This document shows, in pieces, positions 1 through 7,743 of a stretch of DNA of 64,000 bases. This DNA is from Streptomyces chartreusis (GTDB lineage Bacteria > Actinomycetota > Actinomycetes > Streptomycetales > Streptomycetaceae): contig NZ_CP023689.1 in assembly GCF_008704715.1 (NCBI RefSeq), forward strand, positions 8,680,001 to 8,744,000. Direction: 5' to 3'. Within the stretch, counting starts at the first letter, position 1, and every line of letters begins with the position of its first letter. The position numbers and the translations under genes are program-made. Under the pieces are notes generated by a model. It worked only from the letters and a program-made list of their open reading frames with translations. It was not told the origin of the DNA and searched no databases.

Positions 1-558
1 CGCCTGGCCGTACGTCTGGCCGGGCGCGCACCGCACGAGGACCCGCACATGGCGGCCTGGCGCCAGGCGTACACGGCGTTCGGGTCGAAGCCCTCGCGCA
101 CCCGCAACTCCGCGGAGGCACTGGCCAAGCGGGCGCTGTCGGAGGCGGGCCTGCCGCGGATCAATCTCCTGGTGGACGTCTACAACGCCATCAGCGTCGC
201 CCATCTCGTCCCCGTGGGCGGCGAGGACATCGACCGCATCGAGGGCGGTATGCACCTGGTGCGCGCCACCGGCGAGGAGGACTTCGTCACCGTCGCGGGC
301 GGGGAGCAGGTCATCGAGCACCCGGACGCGGGCGAGATCGTGTGGCGCGACGAAGCGGGCGTCACCTGCCGCCGCTGGAACTGGCGCCAGGGCCCGCGCA
401 CCCGCCTCACCGAGGAGACGGTGTCCGGAATCTTCCTCCTGGAGAGCCTCACGCCGATGCCCGTCGCCGACGTCGAGACCGCGGCGGAGGAACTCGCCGA
501 CCTGCTGCAGAAGTTCAGCCCGGGCGCAGAGATCGAGATCCGCCCGCCGGCCTCCTGA
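1..558 (+). CDS. B3/B4 tRNA-binding domain protein, 5' partial
   Basis: The reading frame is open from the first base, so the true start lies left of the window and only the last ~185 residues are present. The visible part matches the stand-alone B3/B4 family, related to the editing module of the phenylalanyl-tRNA synthetase beta chain. It has the region NSAEALAKRA followed by the LPRINLLVDVYNAIS segment typical of that fold. Stand-alone members usually have about 230 residues, so roughly 45 are missing. Family members are thought to bind or hydrolyse mischarged tRNA or amino-acyl compounds; the substrate here cannot be told. An internal ATG at 49 is probably not the start, because homologous-looking coding continues upstream of it. 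It converges on the acyltransferase gene on the other strand with only a 12-bp gap. Confidence 0.8.
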   Translation, partial: RLAVRLAGRAPHEDPHMAAWRQAYTAFGSKPSRTRNSAEALAKRALSEAGLPRINLLVDVYNAISVAHLVPVGGEDIDRIEGGMHLVRATGEEDFVTVAGGEQVIEHPDAGEIVWRDEAGVTCRRWNWRQGPRTRLTEETVSGIFLLESLTPMPVADVETAAEELADLLQKFSPGAEIEIRPPAS

Positions 559-570
559 GCCGATCGGGTG

Positions 571-1299
571 TCAGTGCGCCTCGGCCGCCCGGACCTGCTC
601 CGGTGTAGGGGCCGTGCCGCCCAGGTGGGCCGGCATCCACCAGGTGTCCGTGGCGTCCTTCGGACGGACGGGGTAGGCGCGCTGGGCGGCCTCGAGGAGT
701 TCCTGGACGCGTTCGCGCAGCTGGCGGGTGATGGCGCCGGCGTACTTGTCCTTGGAGGCCTCGATCGCCTCGCCGACCCGGATGGTGATCGGGGTGTGGC
801 TGCGCTTGAAGTTGCGCGGGTGGCCCTTGGTCCACAGGCGCTGGGTGCCCCAGACGGCCATCGGGATCAGCGGGACGCCCGCCTCCTGGGCCAGCCGGGC
901 GGCGCCCGACTTGAAGCTCTTCAGCGTGAACGACTGCGAGATCGTGGCCTCCGGGAAGACCCCGATGATCTCGCCGGAGCGCAGCGAGTCCAGCGCGTGG
1001 GCGTAGGCCGCCTCACCCTGCTCGCGGTCCACCGGGATGTGCTTCATGCCGCGCATCAGCGGACCGGAGATCCGGTGCCGGAACACGGACTCCTTCGCCA
1101 TGAAGCGCACGAGTCTCTTCTGCGGCAGAGCGGCCAGGCCGTTGAAGACGAAGTCCAGGTAGCTGATGTGGTTGCTCACCAGCACGGCGCCGCCCGAGCG
1201 CGGAATGTTCTCCGACCCCTTGCAGTCGATCTTGAGGTCCCACGCCTTGAACAGGGTCTGGGCGAAACCGACGACGGGACGGTAGACAAGCTCTGCCAT
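571..1299 (-). CDS. 1-acyl-sn-glycerol-3-phosphate acyltransferase (PlsC family)
   Basis: This 242-residue protein carries the acyltransferase signature NHISYLD (His44, Asp49), the catalytic HX4D pair of the PlsC/LPLAT fold, and a later FPEATIS block equivalent to the FPEGTRS substrate-binding motif. The family transfers an acyl chain to the sn-2 position of lysophosphatidic acid at the inner face of the membrane. The length is typical of the short bacterial PlsC type with no long N-terminal membrane domain. The ATG at 1299 is preceded by a purine-rich AAGGAAGG about 14 bases upstream, a rather long spacing. The 199 bases upstream (1300-1498) hold no other gene that I can support. The exact acyl acceptor in vivo is inferred from the family only. 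Confidence 0.9.
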   Translation of the reverse strand: MAELVYRPVVGFAQTLFKAWDLKIDCKGSENIPRSGGAVLVSNHISYLDFVFNGLAALPQKRLVRFMAKESVFRHRISGPLMRGMKHIPVDREQGEAAYAHALDSLRSGEIIGVFPEATISQSFTLKSFKSGAARLAQEAGVPLIPMAVWGTQRLWTKGHPRNFKRSHTPITIRVGEAIEASKDKYAGAITRQLRERVQELLEAAQRAYPVRPKDATDTWWMPAHLGGTAPTPEQVRAAEAH

Positions 1300-1498
1300 G
1301 GACGGGGTGGACCCTTCCTTCTCTGCCTGGGAAGGAGGCTCCCAGAGGCTCCCGGTTGGGGAAAGTTACGCAGCCGTAGGTTTACGGCTTGTCGCAGATC
1401 GTGCCCCAAGAACGCCCGAGGGCCAAGCCCAAGTGCCGGGGAACGGCGAGATCCTCGTCACGTCGCCCCTTGATCCACCTCGTATTTTGGCGTTGCCT

Positions 1499-1915
1499 TT
1501 ACCCGGCGCGCACCGTCAGTCGCCGCACGAGCAGATACATCTCGCACCCCAGGCAGTAGCCGAAGCCGGCGTTGAGGAATGCGGCCGCGAGCGCGGCCCC
1601 GGTGGCGGCCAGTCCCAGCCAGTCCGGACCGAACGTGTAACCCACCAGCCCGAGCCCTGCGAAGACGAGCCCGACCGCCTGCGCGAACCGCGGCGGCTCC
1701 GGCGCCTCGAACTCCTTCGGCGGCCCGATCCGGGGCCTGACGGCCGTACGGAAGAGCCAGCCGTACGGCGAACGGCCCACCCCGCCGGCCGCGCCCAGCG
1801 CGAACGCCAGCGTCTGCCAGGCCAGCAGCCAGGCGCTCCCGGTGACCAGAACCACCGCCAGCACGACCGTGGTCACGGCCGCCCCGAAGCGCGGCCCCCT
1901 CACATCGATGTCCAT
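1499..1915 (-). CDS. DUF4395 family membrane protein
   Basis: This 138-residue, strongly hydrophobic protein has about four predicted membrane segments (roughly residues 12-45 as two helices, 78-98 and 100-120). It contains the GFGYCLGCEMY cysteine pair near the C-terminus that is characteristic of DUF4395. The function is unknown. The family is very often encoded next to thioredoxin or rhodanese genes, and here a membrane-anchored thioredoxin starts divergently 77 bases away. The CxxC pair and the neighbour suggest a role in thiol-disulfide or sulfur chemistry at the membrane, which is an inference. ATG start at 1915. Confidence 0.85.
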   Translation of the reverse strand: MDIDVRGPRFGAAVTTVVLAVVLVTGSAWLLAWQTLAFALGAAGGVGRSPYGWLFRTAVRPRIGPPKEFEAPEPPRFAQAVGLVFAGLGLVGYTFGPDWLGLAATGAALAAAFLNAGFGYCLGCEMYLLVRRLTVRAG

Positions 1916-1992
1916 GAATCAAGCATTCCGCAATGGAAAGGCTTCCGGGGAGTCGGGAATCTTTGCAGTCTCGTGAACGCTTGAGCAGGGTG

Positions 1993-2406
1993 ATGACCGG
2001 AATCGTGGTGTGCGTGGCGGTGCTCGCGGCGGCGAGCGCCTACGGGGTGCTGCATCGGCGGCGGAGCGGGAGAGTAAGGGTGCGCGGGCGCGACGACGGA
2101 AAGCGGCTCGGCGCGGCCGAGTTGGGCGGGGAGCTCGGCGAGCGCGCCACCCTCGTGCAGTTCTCCAGCGCCTTCTGCGCGCCCTGCCGGGCCACCCGGC
2201 GCGTCCTCGGCGAGATCGCCGGCATGGTCCCGGGCGTGACCCACGTCGAGCTCGACGCCGAGGACAATCTGGACCTCGTACGCCGGCTCGACATCCTCAA
2301 GACCCCGACCGTGCTGGTCCTCGACGCCGACGGCCACGTGGTGCGGCGGGCCACCGGGCAGCCCCGCAAGGCGGACGTGATCGCCGCTCTGGGGGAGGCG
2401 GTCTGA
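1993..2406 (+). CDS. membrane-anchored thioredoxin family protein
   Basis: From the ATG at 1993 the protein has 137 residues: one N-terminal membrane anchor (about residues 3-20), a short basic linker, then a thioredoxin fold with the active-site CAPC (Cys62, Cys65) and the later cis-proline segment TPTVLV. It should act as a dithiol-disulfide reductase or oxidase tethered to the membrane. In-frame codons continue upstream to 1933, but the 1993 start has AGCAGGGTG just before it and places the hydrophobic anchor directly at the N-terminus, so I prefer it. It is divergent from the DUF4395 gene, a common pairing in actinomycetes. Confidence 0.88.
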   Translation: MTGIVVCVAVLAAASAYGVLHRRRSGRVRVRGRDDGKRLGAAELGGELGERATLVQFSSAFCAPCRATRRVLGEIAGMVPGVTHVELDAEDNLDLVRRLDILKTPTVLVLDADGHVVRRATGQPRKADVIAALGEAV

Positions 2407-2501
2407 GGGGGTGTGACATGGAGGGGAGCCCGAGGGTGAGTCATCTCCCACATACCGGAACGTACTTGACTGTGCGCACCACGTATCGTCAGCCTGACCT
2501 T

Positions 2502-2582
2502 ATGCCTGAGGAACTCCTTCTCTTCGGACGGGTCCATGTCGATCTGGCCCGTACCGCGAGCGCGTGCTGTCCGAGCCGTTGA
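2502..2582 (+). CDS. short leader peptide ending in Cys-Cys, upstream of flavin reductase
   Basis: This 26-codon ORF starts with ATG at 2502 and ends with TGA at 2580-2582. Its core reads RVHVDLARTASACC, the pattern of the actinobacterial leader peptides found upstream of sulfur-metabolism operons, with two adjacent cysteine codons (TGC TGT) three codons before the end. In mycobacteria such upstream ORFs sense cysteinyl-tRNA availability and control the downstream gene by attenuation. Here the downstream flavin reductase starts 44 bases after the stop. No strong Shine-Dalgarno precedes the ATG, so the mRNA may be leaderless or nearly so. The match to the leader family is by pattern recognition only. 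Confidence 0.7.
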   Translation: MPEELLLFGRVHVDLARTASACCPSR

Positions 2583-2626
2583 ACGGCCACCGATCCGCAC
2601 GCCTCCCCTCGCAGAAGGACAACTCC

Positions 2627-3136
2627 ATGACGGTCGTCCCCGGCCTCGGTACCCCTCGGCTCGCCTCTCCCGATCTGCTCCGCTCCGTCTTCCGGCGGCA
2701 TGCCGCCGGGGTGGCCGTGATCACCGCCCGCGGTGAGTCGGGCCCGGTCGGTTTCACCGCCACGTCCCTCACCTCGGTCTCCGCCGAGCCCCCGATGCTC
2801 TCCTTCGGCGTCGGCACCGGCGCCTCCAGCTGGCCGGCGATATCCGAGACGGAACACGTCGGCGTCCACATACTCGGCGAGCATCAGCAGGACCTGGCCG
2901 CCACCTTCGCCCGCAGCGGCGCCGACCGCTTCGGCCCCGCCACGGCCTGGCGCGAGGGCCCCGAAGGCGTCCCCCTCCTGGACGACGTGCCGGCCTGGAT
3001 GGTGTGCCGGGTCGCGGCGCGTGTGCCGGCCGGCGATCACCGCATCGTGCTGGCCGAGGTCGTCCTCGGCGACCCCGGTGGTCCGGGGCGTCCGCTGGTC
3101 TACCACCAGGGCCGGTTCAACGGCCTGCGTGACTGA
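2627..3136 (+). CDS. flavin reductase family protein (FMN-binding split-barrel)
   Basis: The 169-residue protein has the flavin-reductase-like fold: an N-terminal FRRHAAGVAVITA strand, then GFTATSLTSVSAEPPMLSF, which is the classic FMN-binding and NAD(P)H:flavin oxidoreductase motif, and a C-terminal YHQGRFNGL. Such enzymes make reduced FMN/FAD for partner monooxygenases. Because a cysteine-type leader peptide precedes it, a role in sulfonate or other organosulfur use is plausible but inferred. In-frame codons extend upstream to 2564, but ATG 2627 is preceded by AGAAGGAC with good spacing and gives the usual family N-terminus. It is followed by 242 bases without a recognisable gene (3137-3378), probably the etf promoter region. 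Confidence 0.88.
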   Translation: MTVVPGLGTPRLASPDLLRSVFRRHAAGVAVITARGESGPVGFTATSLTSVSAEPPMLSFGVGTGASSWPAISETEHVGVHILGEHQQDLAATFARSGADRFGPATAWREGPEGVPLLDDVPAWMVCRVAARVPAGDHRIVLAEVVLGDPGGPGRPLVYHQGRFNGLRD

Positions 3137-3378
3137 CCTCACCGAACCGATGTGACCGACCCCGCCTTCCGAGGTTCTGCGAAGCCGTCGGTTTCCGATT
3201 ACGCTGCGTTGCAAAGGTCACAGTTCAAAGCGCTTGCTTAGCGGGAACGAACTGGGTGTACTGACGAGTAATATTTCGCTCGGAGCGCGGGTCGCCCCGA
3301 TCGGGATCAGCCGCTTGGGGCGCCTATGCTGCCTGCAAGTAGGCAGCAGAGAAATGTCGACGCAGTAGGAGAGCCGGC

Positions 3379-4167
3379 GTGAGCTTGAGGATCGTTGTCA
3401 CTGTGAAGTACGTGCCCGACGCCACTGGCGACCGGCACTTCGCCGATGACCTGACCGTCGACCGGGACGACGTGGACGGTCTGCTCTCCGAGCTCGACGA
3501 GTACGCGGTCGAGCAGGCGCTGCAGATCTCCGAGAACTCCGACGACGACGTCGAGGTCACCGTCCTGACGGTGGGCCCCGAGGACGCCAAGGACGCCCTG
3601 CGCAAGGCGCTGTCCATGGGTGCCGACAAGGCGATCCACGTCGAGGACGACGACCTGCACGGCACCGACGCCCTGGGCACCTCGCTGGTGCTGGCGAAGG
3701 CGATCGAGAAGGCCGGCTACGACCTGGTGATCTCCGGCATGGCCTCCACCGACGGCACCATGGGCGTCGTTCCGGCCCTGCTGGCCGAGCGCCTGGGCGT
3801 CCCGCAGGTCACCCTGCTGTCCGAGGTCTCCGTGGAGGACGGCACCGTCAAGGGCCGCCGGGACGGCGACGCCGCCTCCGAGCAGCTCGAGGCGTCCCTG
3901 CCGGCCGTCGTGTCGGTCACCGACCAGTCGGGCGAGGCGCGCTACCCGTCCTTCAAGGGCATCATGGCCGCCAAGAAGAAGCCGGTCGAGTCCTGGGACC
4001 TCTCCGACCTGGAGCTGGAGGCCGAGGAGGTCGGCCTGGAGGGTGCCTGGACCGCGGTCGAGTCCGCGACCGAGCGTCCGGCCCGCACCGCCGGCACGAT
4101 CGTCAAGGACGAGGGCGAGGGCGGCAAGCAGCTCGCCGAGTTCCTCGCGGGCCAGAAGTTCATCTGA
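3379..4167 (+). CDS. etfB: electron transfer flavoprotein subunit beta
   Basis: This 262-residue protein shows the EtfB N-terminus IVVTVKYVPD, the AMP/nucleotide-binding region DALGTSLVLAKAI, the DGTMGVVPALLAERLG segment and the C-terminal recognition-loop area. The heterodimeric ETF accepts electrons from acyl-CoA dehydrogenases and passes them to ETF-quinone oxidoreductase in the membrane. GTG start at 3379 with AGGAG about 7 bases upstream. etfA follows after 51 bases, clearly one operon. The length is normal for the aerobic (group I) type. A TAATAT at 3269-3274 could be a -10 box, but I see no convincing -35. Confidence 0.96.
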   Translation: MSLRIVVTVKYVPDATGDRHFADDLTVDRDDVDGLLSELDEYAVEQALQISENSDDDVEVTVLTVGPEDAKDALRKALSMGADKAIHVEDDDLHGTDALGTSLVLAKAIEKAGYDLVISGMASTDGTMGVVPALLAERLGVPQVTLLSEVSVEDGTVKGRRDGDAASEQLEASLPAVVSVTDQSGEARYPSFKGIMAAKKKPVESWDLSDLELEAEEVGLEGAWTAVESATERPARTAGTIVKDEGEGGKQLAEFLAGQKFI

Positions 4168-4218
4168 GCCCGCCTTCGCTGACCGCCCCTCAACTTCGTT
4201 ACGCAGGAGAGCAATCCC

Positions 4219-5181
4219 ATGGCTGAAGTCCTCGTCTACGTCGATCACGTGGACGGTGCCGTCCGCAAGCCCACTCTGGAGCTGCTGACCCTGGCCCGCC
4301 GCGTCGGCGAGCCCGTCGCCGTCGCGCTGGGCAACGGCGCCGCCGACACCGCCGCCACGCTCGCCGAGCACGGCGCGGCTCGGGTCCTCACCCACGAGGC
4401 CGCCGAGTACGCCGACTACCTGGTCGTCCCGAAGGTCGACGCCCTCCAGGCCGCCGTCGAGGCCGTCTCCCCGGCCGCCGTGCTGGTGCCGTCCTCCGCC
4501 GAGGGCAAGGAGATCGCCGCGCGTCTGGCGCTGCGCATCGGCTCCGGCATCATCACCGACGCCGTCGACCTCGAGGCCGGCGACGAGGGCCCGGTGGCCA
4601 CCCAGTCGGTGTTCGCCGCGTCCTTCACCACCAAGTCCCGTGTCTCCAAGGGCACCCCGGTCATCACGGTCAAGCCGAACTCGGCCGCCGTGGAGGCCGC
4701 CCCGGCCGCCGGTGCGGTCGAGGCCCTCTCGGTGACCTTCTCCGCCCAGGCCACCGGCACCAAGGTGACCGCGCGCACGCCGCGTGAGTCGACCGGGCGT
4801 CCGGAGCTCACCGAGGCCGCGATCGTGGTCTCCGGTGGCCGTGGCGTCAACGGCGCCGAGAACTTCTCGATCATCGAGGCGCTGGCCGACTCCCTCGGTG
4901 CGGCCGTCGGTGCCTCGCGCGCCGCCGTGGACGCGGGCTGGTACCCGCACACCAACCAGGTCGGCCAGACCGGCAAGTCCGTCTCGCCGCAGCTGTACAT
5001 CGCCTCCGGCATCTCCGGCGCGATCCAGCACCGTGCCGGTATGCAGACCTCGAAGACGATCGTGGCGATCAACAAGGACGCCGAGGCCCCGATCTTCGAG
5101 CTGGTCGACTACGGCGTCGTCGGCGACCTCTTCGACGTCGTCCCGGCCCTGACCGAGGAGATCAAGACCCGCAAGGGCTGA
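4219..5181 (+). CDS. etfA: electron transfer flavoprotein subunit alpha
   Basis: This 320-residue protein starts MAEVLVYVDH and has the diagnostic C-terminal FAD domain: VVSGGRGV, GASRAAVDAGW, the QVGQTGK(S)V signature, then SGISGAIQHRAGM and the IVAINKD strand. It binds the FAD of the ETF heterodimer and carries electrons from flavin dehydrogenases to the quinone pool. ATG at 4219 has AGGAG about 9 bases upstream. It is co-transcribed with etfB and followed by a strong hairpin terminator at 5199-5236. No fixC/fixX-like ETF-quinone oxidoreductase gene is seen next to it. Confidence 0.97.
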   Translation: MAEVLVYVDHVDGAVRKPTLELLTLARRVGEPVAVALGNGAADTAATLAEHGAARVLTHEAAEYADYLVVPKVDALQAAVEAVSPAAVLVPSSAEGKEIAARLALRIGSGIITDAVDLEAGDEGPVATQSVFAASFTTKSRVSKGTPVITVKPNSAAVEAAPAAGAVEALSVTFSAQATGTKVTARTPRESTGRPELTEAAIVVSGGRGVNGAENFSIIEALADSLGAAVGASRAAVDAGWYPHTNQVGQTGKSVSPQLYIASGISGAIQHRAGMQTSKTIVAINKDAEAPIFELVDYGVVGDLFDVVPALTEEIKTRKG

Positions 5182-5198
5182 TCCCGCACAGGCGAACC

Positions 5199-5236
5199 GA
5201 GGCCCCCGTGACCGTCATGACGGCCACGGGGGCCTC
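5199..5236. terminator. strong hairpin between etfA and convergent endonuclease-like gene
   Basis: A perfect 12-bp inverted repeat, GAGGCCCCCGTG at 5199-5210 and CACGGGGGCCTC at 5225-5236, encloses a 14-base loop that itself contains CCGTCATGACGG. It lies 17 bases after the etfA stop and directly after the stop of the convergent gene, so it can end transcription from both sides. Confidence 0.85.
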
Positions 5237-5239
5237 GTC

Positions 5240-6148
5240 TCATCCCAGGCTCAGGGACGCCTGCACCGGCAGATGGTCGCTCGGGAACTGACCGTCGGCG
5301 GAGAAGGTGTTGATCGATGCCCGGTGCGCGGTGACGTCCGGCGTGGTGAGGATCCAGTCGATGCGGTCGCCGTTCGGCGTGAGCGGCTTGTACCCGTGGA
5401 AGGTGCCGTACAGATCGCCGCGTTCGCGCGCGGTGTCCCAGGTGTCGACGAGACCGGCGCCGAGCAGTGTGTCGTACGCCGGGTTCCTGTGAGCGGCGAC
5501 ATTGAAGTCCCCGGTCACCACGACCGGCAGCGAGCGGTCGAACCCGGCGATCCGCTCCGCGATGAGCGCGGCGCTGCGCTCGCGCGCGTACTGGCTCACA
5601 TGGTCGAAGTGCGTGTTGACGGCGTAGAACTCCCGCCCGCCGTCGGTCAGATCGCGGAAGCGGACCCAGGTGACCATACGGGCGAAGGCGGCGCCCCAGG
5701 TGTTGGAGCCGATCACGTCCGGGCTGTCGGAGAGCCAGAAGTGGTCGTACTCGGTCGGGCGCAGACGGTGGGAGTCGTAGAAGATCGCCATCGACTCGTC
5801 GCGGCTGCCGTGCAGCCGGCCGGTGCCCACCCAGTCGTAGCGCGGGCCGAGGTCGGCGTCGATGTCGAGCAGCTGCGAGAAGATCCCCTCCTGGGTGCCG
5901 AGGACGTGCGGGGCCTCGCGGCGCAGCAGGTCGCGCATCACCGGTCTGCGCACGGTCCAGCTGTTGGGCTCCACGGTGCTCGCGAAGCGCAGGTTGAAGG
6001 ACATGACCCGGAGCTGCCGGCGGGGCGGGCGCTCGCCCGCCGAGGCGGCGGACGTCGGCAGTGCTGTACTGGAGAGGGGCGCGGTGACCGCGGCGGCCAG
6101 TGCGGCTTTCAGACCCAGACGGCGCGTGACTCGGCTGTGGTTCGGCAC
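5240..6148 (-). CDS. secreted endonuclease/exonuclease/phosphatase family protein
   Basis: From a GTG at 6148 (GAAGGAG 6 bases upstream) the protein has 302 residues. The N-terminus is basic (HSRVTRRLG) followed by an alanine-rich hydrophobic stretch, a signal peptide probably cut near residues 35-40. The rest is the DNase I-like EEP fold: RVMSFNLRF, LGTQEG with the metal-binding Glu, AVNTHFDHVS with the catalytic His, VVTGDFNV and the terminal SDHLPV. The family includes nucleases, sphingomyelinases and sugar-phosphate phosphatases, so the substrate is open. It converges on etfA and shares its terminator. The 206 bases upstream hold the regulatory palindromes of the divergent gene. Confidence 0.88.
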   Translation of the reverse strand: MPNHSRVTRRLGLKAALAAAVTAPLSSTALPTSAASAGERPPRRQLRVMSFNLRFASTVEPNSWTVRRPVMRDLLRREAPHVLGTQEGIFSQLLDIDADLGPRYDWVGTGRLHGSRDESMAIFYDSHRLRPTEYDHFWLSDSPDVIGSNTWGAAFARMVTWVRFRDLTDGGREFYAVNTHFDHVSQYARERSAALIAERIAGFDRSLPVVVTGDFNVAAHRNPAYDTLLGAGLVDTWDTARERGDLYGTFHGYKPLTPNGDRIDWILTTPDVTAHRASINTFSADGQFPSDHLPVQASLSLG

Positions 6149-6306
6149 TTCGTGCTCCTTCGGTGGGAACGGCCGGACGAGTCGTGCGGGGCGTGCGTAT
6201 GGAAGTGTGATACCGCGTCCTGAGATGGGCGTGAACATGGCGAGATGGCGGGGTGACTCCCCGTGGACATGGTGTTGACCATCCGGAAGGTCCCCAGATA
6301 ACTTCA

Positions 6307-6332
6307 CTCTACGGATTGTTGATTCCGTAGAG
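6307..6332. promoter_or_regulatory. inverted repeat upstream of DUF6986 gene
   Basis: CTCTACGGA at 6307-6315 and TCCGTAGAG at 6324-6332 form a perfect 9-bp inverted repeat with an 8-base spacer, only 22 bases before the start codon of the DUF6986 gene. It overlaps the IclR-like palindrome at 6323-6337. It may be a second operator half or an mRNA hairpin. Confidence 0.55.
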
Positions 6333-6337
6333 CGGAA
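6323..6337. promoter_or_regulatory. IclR-type operator candidate (TTCCG-N5-CGGAA)
   Basis: The 15-bp palindrome TTCCGTAGAGCGGAA has perfect 5-bp arms. IclR-family regulators of glyoxylate and allantoin metabolism in streptomycetes bind sites of this general form. It sits immediately before the ribosome-binding site of the downstream gene, a position suited to repression. The assignment of the regulator family rests on motif resemblance only. Confidence 0.5.
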
Positions 6338-6354
6338 AACAGGAGGGTGTGGGA

Positions 6355-7659
6355 ATGGGTCAGGGCCAGCAGGAGAACGTGGCGACGAGCCTCGCGGGCG
6401 CCGTCAGCGAGGAGATCAGCGCCTCCCTCGCGCCGGTCGACGCCGAGCTGGAGCGCCGTTACCCCGGCGACCCCGGCACCCGTCAGCCCGTCCACACCGT
6501 CTACGTACCCGGCGACGTCTTCGCCGCCGACACCATCCGCTCCTGGGGCGACCGGGCCCTCGCGGCCCTCGACGAACACGCCCCCGACGCGGCCTCCTTC
6601 GCCGCCGTGCTCGGCCTGTCCGACGAGCTCGCCGAACCGGTGTACTCCCGGGTCCGAGCCAAGCTGGAGCGCGAGCCCATCGAGGACCTGCGCGTCGACT
6701 TCGAGGACGGCTACGGCCCCCGCGCCGACGCCGAGGAGGACGAGACGGCCGCCCGCGCGGCGCGCCTGATCTCCGAGGCGTACGAGAACGGCACGGCGGC
6801 CCCGTACATGGGCATCCGAATGAAGTGCATGGAGGCGCCGGTACGCGACCGCGGCATCCGCACCCTCGACATCTTCCTCACCGGCCTCATGGAGGCCGGC
6901 GGCCTGCCCGACGGGCTGGTCCTCACGCTGCCCAAGGTGACCTACCCCGAGCAGGTCACCGCCATGGTCCGGCTGCTCGAGGCCTTCGAGAAGGCGCACC
7001 GGCTCGACCCCGGCCGGATCGGCTTCGAGATCCAGATCGAGACCAGCCAGTCCATCCTCGCCGCCGACGGCACCGCGAGCGTCGCCCGCATGATCCAGGC
7101 CGCCGAGGGACGCGCCACGGGCCTGCACTACGGCACCTTCGACTACAGCGCCTGCCTCGGCGTCTCCGCCGCCTACCAGGCCAGCGACCACCCGGCCGCC
7201 GACCACGCCAAGGCGGTCATGCAGGTCGCGGCCGCCGGCACCGGCGTACGCGTCTCGGACGGCTCCACCAACGTTCTCCCGGTCGGCCCGACGGCGAAGG
7301 TCCACGACGCCTGGCGCCTGCACTACGGCCTCACCCGTCGCGCCCTGGCCCGCGCCTACTACCAGGGCTGGGACATGCACCCCGGCCACATTCCCACCCG
7401 GTACGCGGCCGTCTTCGCCTTCTACCGTGAAGGTTTTGAGCAGGCTGCGGCCCGCCTCGCCCGCTACGCCAACCGGGCCGGCGGCGACGTCATGGACGAG
7501 CCCGCGACCGCAAAGGCCCTGGGCGGCTACCTGCTGCGCGGCCTGGACTGCGGCGCCCTCGACATCGGCGAGGTCGCCCGGCTGACCGGACTGACCCGTG
7601 CCGATCTGGAGGGATTTGCGGCACCGCGACGCGGTGACCTCACCGTCTCCACCAAGTAG
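6355..7659 (+). CDS. DUF6986 family protein, HpcH/HpaI aldolase-citrate lyase-like
   Basis: The 434-residue protein resembles the CitE/malate-synthase-like TIM-barrel group. An acidic metal-binding segment DLRVDFEDGYG, a basic substrate loop YMGIRMKC, a second acidic strand IGFEIQIETSQSIL and the later LHYGTFDYSA are all placed as in HpcH/HpaI lyases. The reaction is not known; a C-C lyase or synthase acting on an acyl-CoA or glyoxylate-like compound is the family expectation. AGGAGG at 6341-6346 is 8 bases from ATG 6355 and only 2 from an upstream in-frame GTG (6349), so 6355 is the better start. The IclR-type palindrome before it fits a role in small two- or three-carbon acid metabolism. 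Confidence 0.8.
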   Translation: MGQGQQENVATSLAGAVSEEISASLAPVDAELERRYPGDPGTRQPVHTVYVPGDVFAADTIRSWGDRALAALDEHAPDAASFAAVLGLSDELAEPVYSRVRAKLEREPIEDLRVDFEDGYGPRADAEEDETAARAARLISEAYENGTAAPYMGIRMKCMEAPVRDRGIRTLDIFLTGLMEAGGLPDGLVLTLPKVTYPEQVTAMVRLLEAFEKAHRLDPGRIGFEIQIETSQSILAADGTASVARMIQAAEGRATGLHYGTFDYSACLGVSAAYQASDHPAADHAKAVMQVAAAGTGVRVSDGSTNVLPVGPTAKVHDAWRLHYGLTRRALARAYYQGWDMHPGHIPTRYAAVFAFYREGFEQAAARLARYANRAGGDVMDEPATAKALGGYLLRGLDCGALDIGEVARLTGLTRADLEGFAAPRRGDLTVSTK

Positions 7660-7661
7660 CG

Positions 7662-7678
7662 GGCCGGTCACACCGGCC
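7662..7678 (+). terminator. hairpin after DUF6986 gene
   Basis: GGCCGGT at 7662-7668 and ACCGGCC at 7672-7678 form a perfect 7-bp stem with a 3-base loop, starting two bases after the stop codon. There is no T-run, as usual for Streptomyces terminators. Confidence 0.55.
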
Positions 7679-7743
7679 GGTGCCGTCACCCGGGCCCCTT
7701 ACTCTGTACGGACGCAACGACGGTCCACAGGAACGGGGCAACG

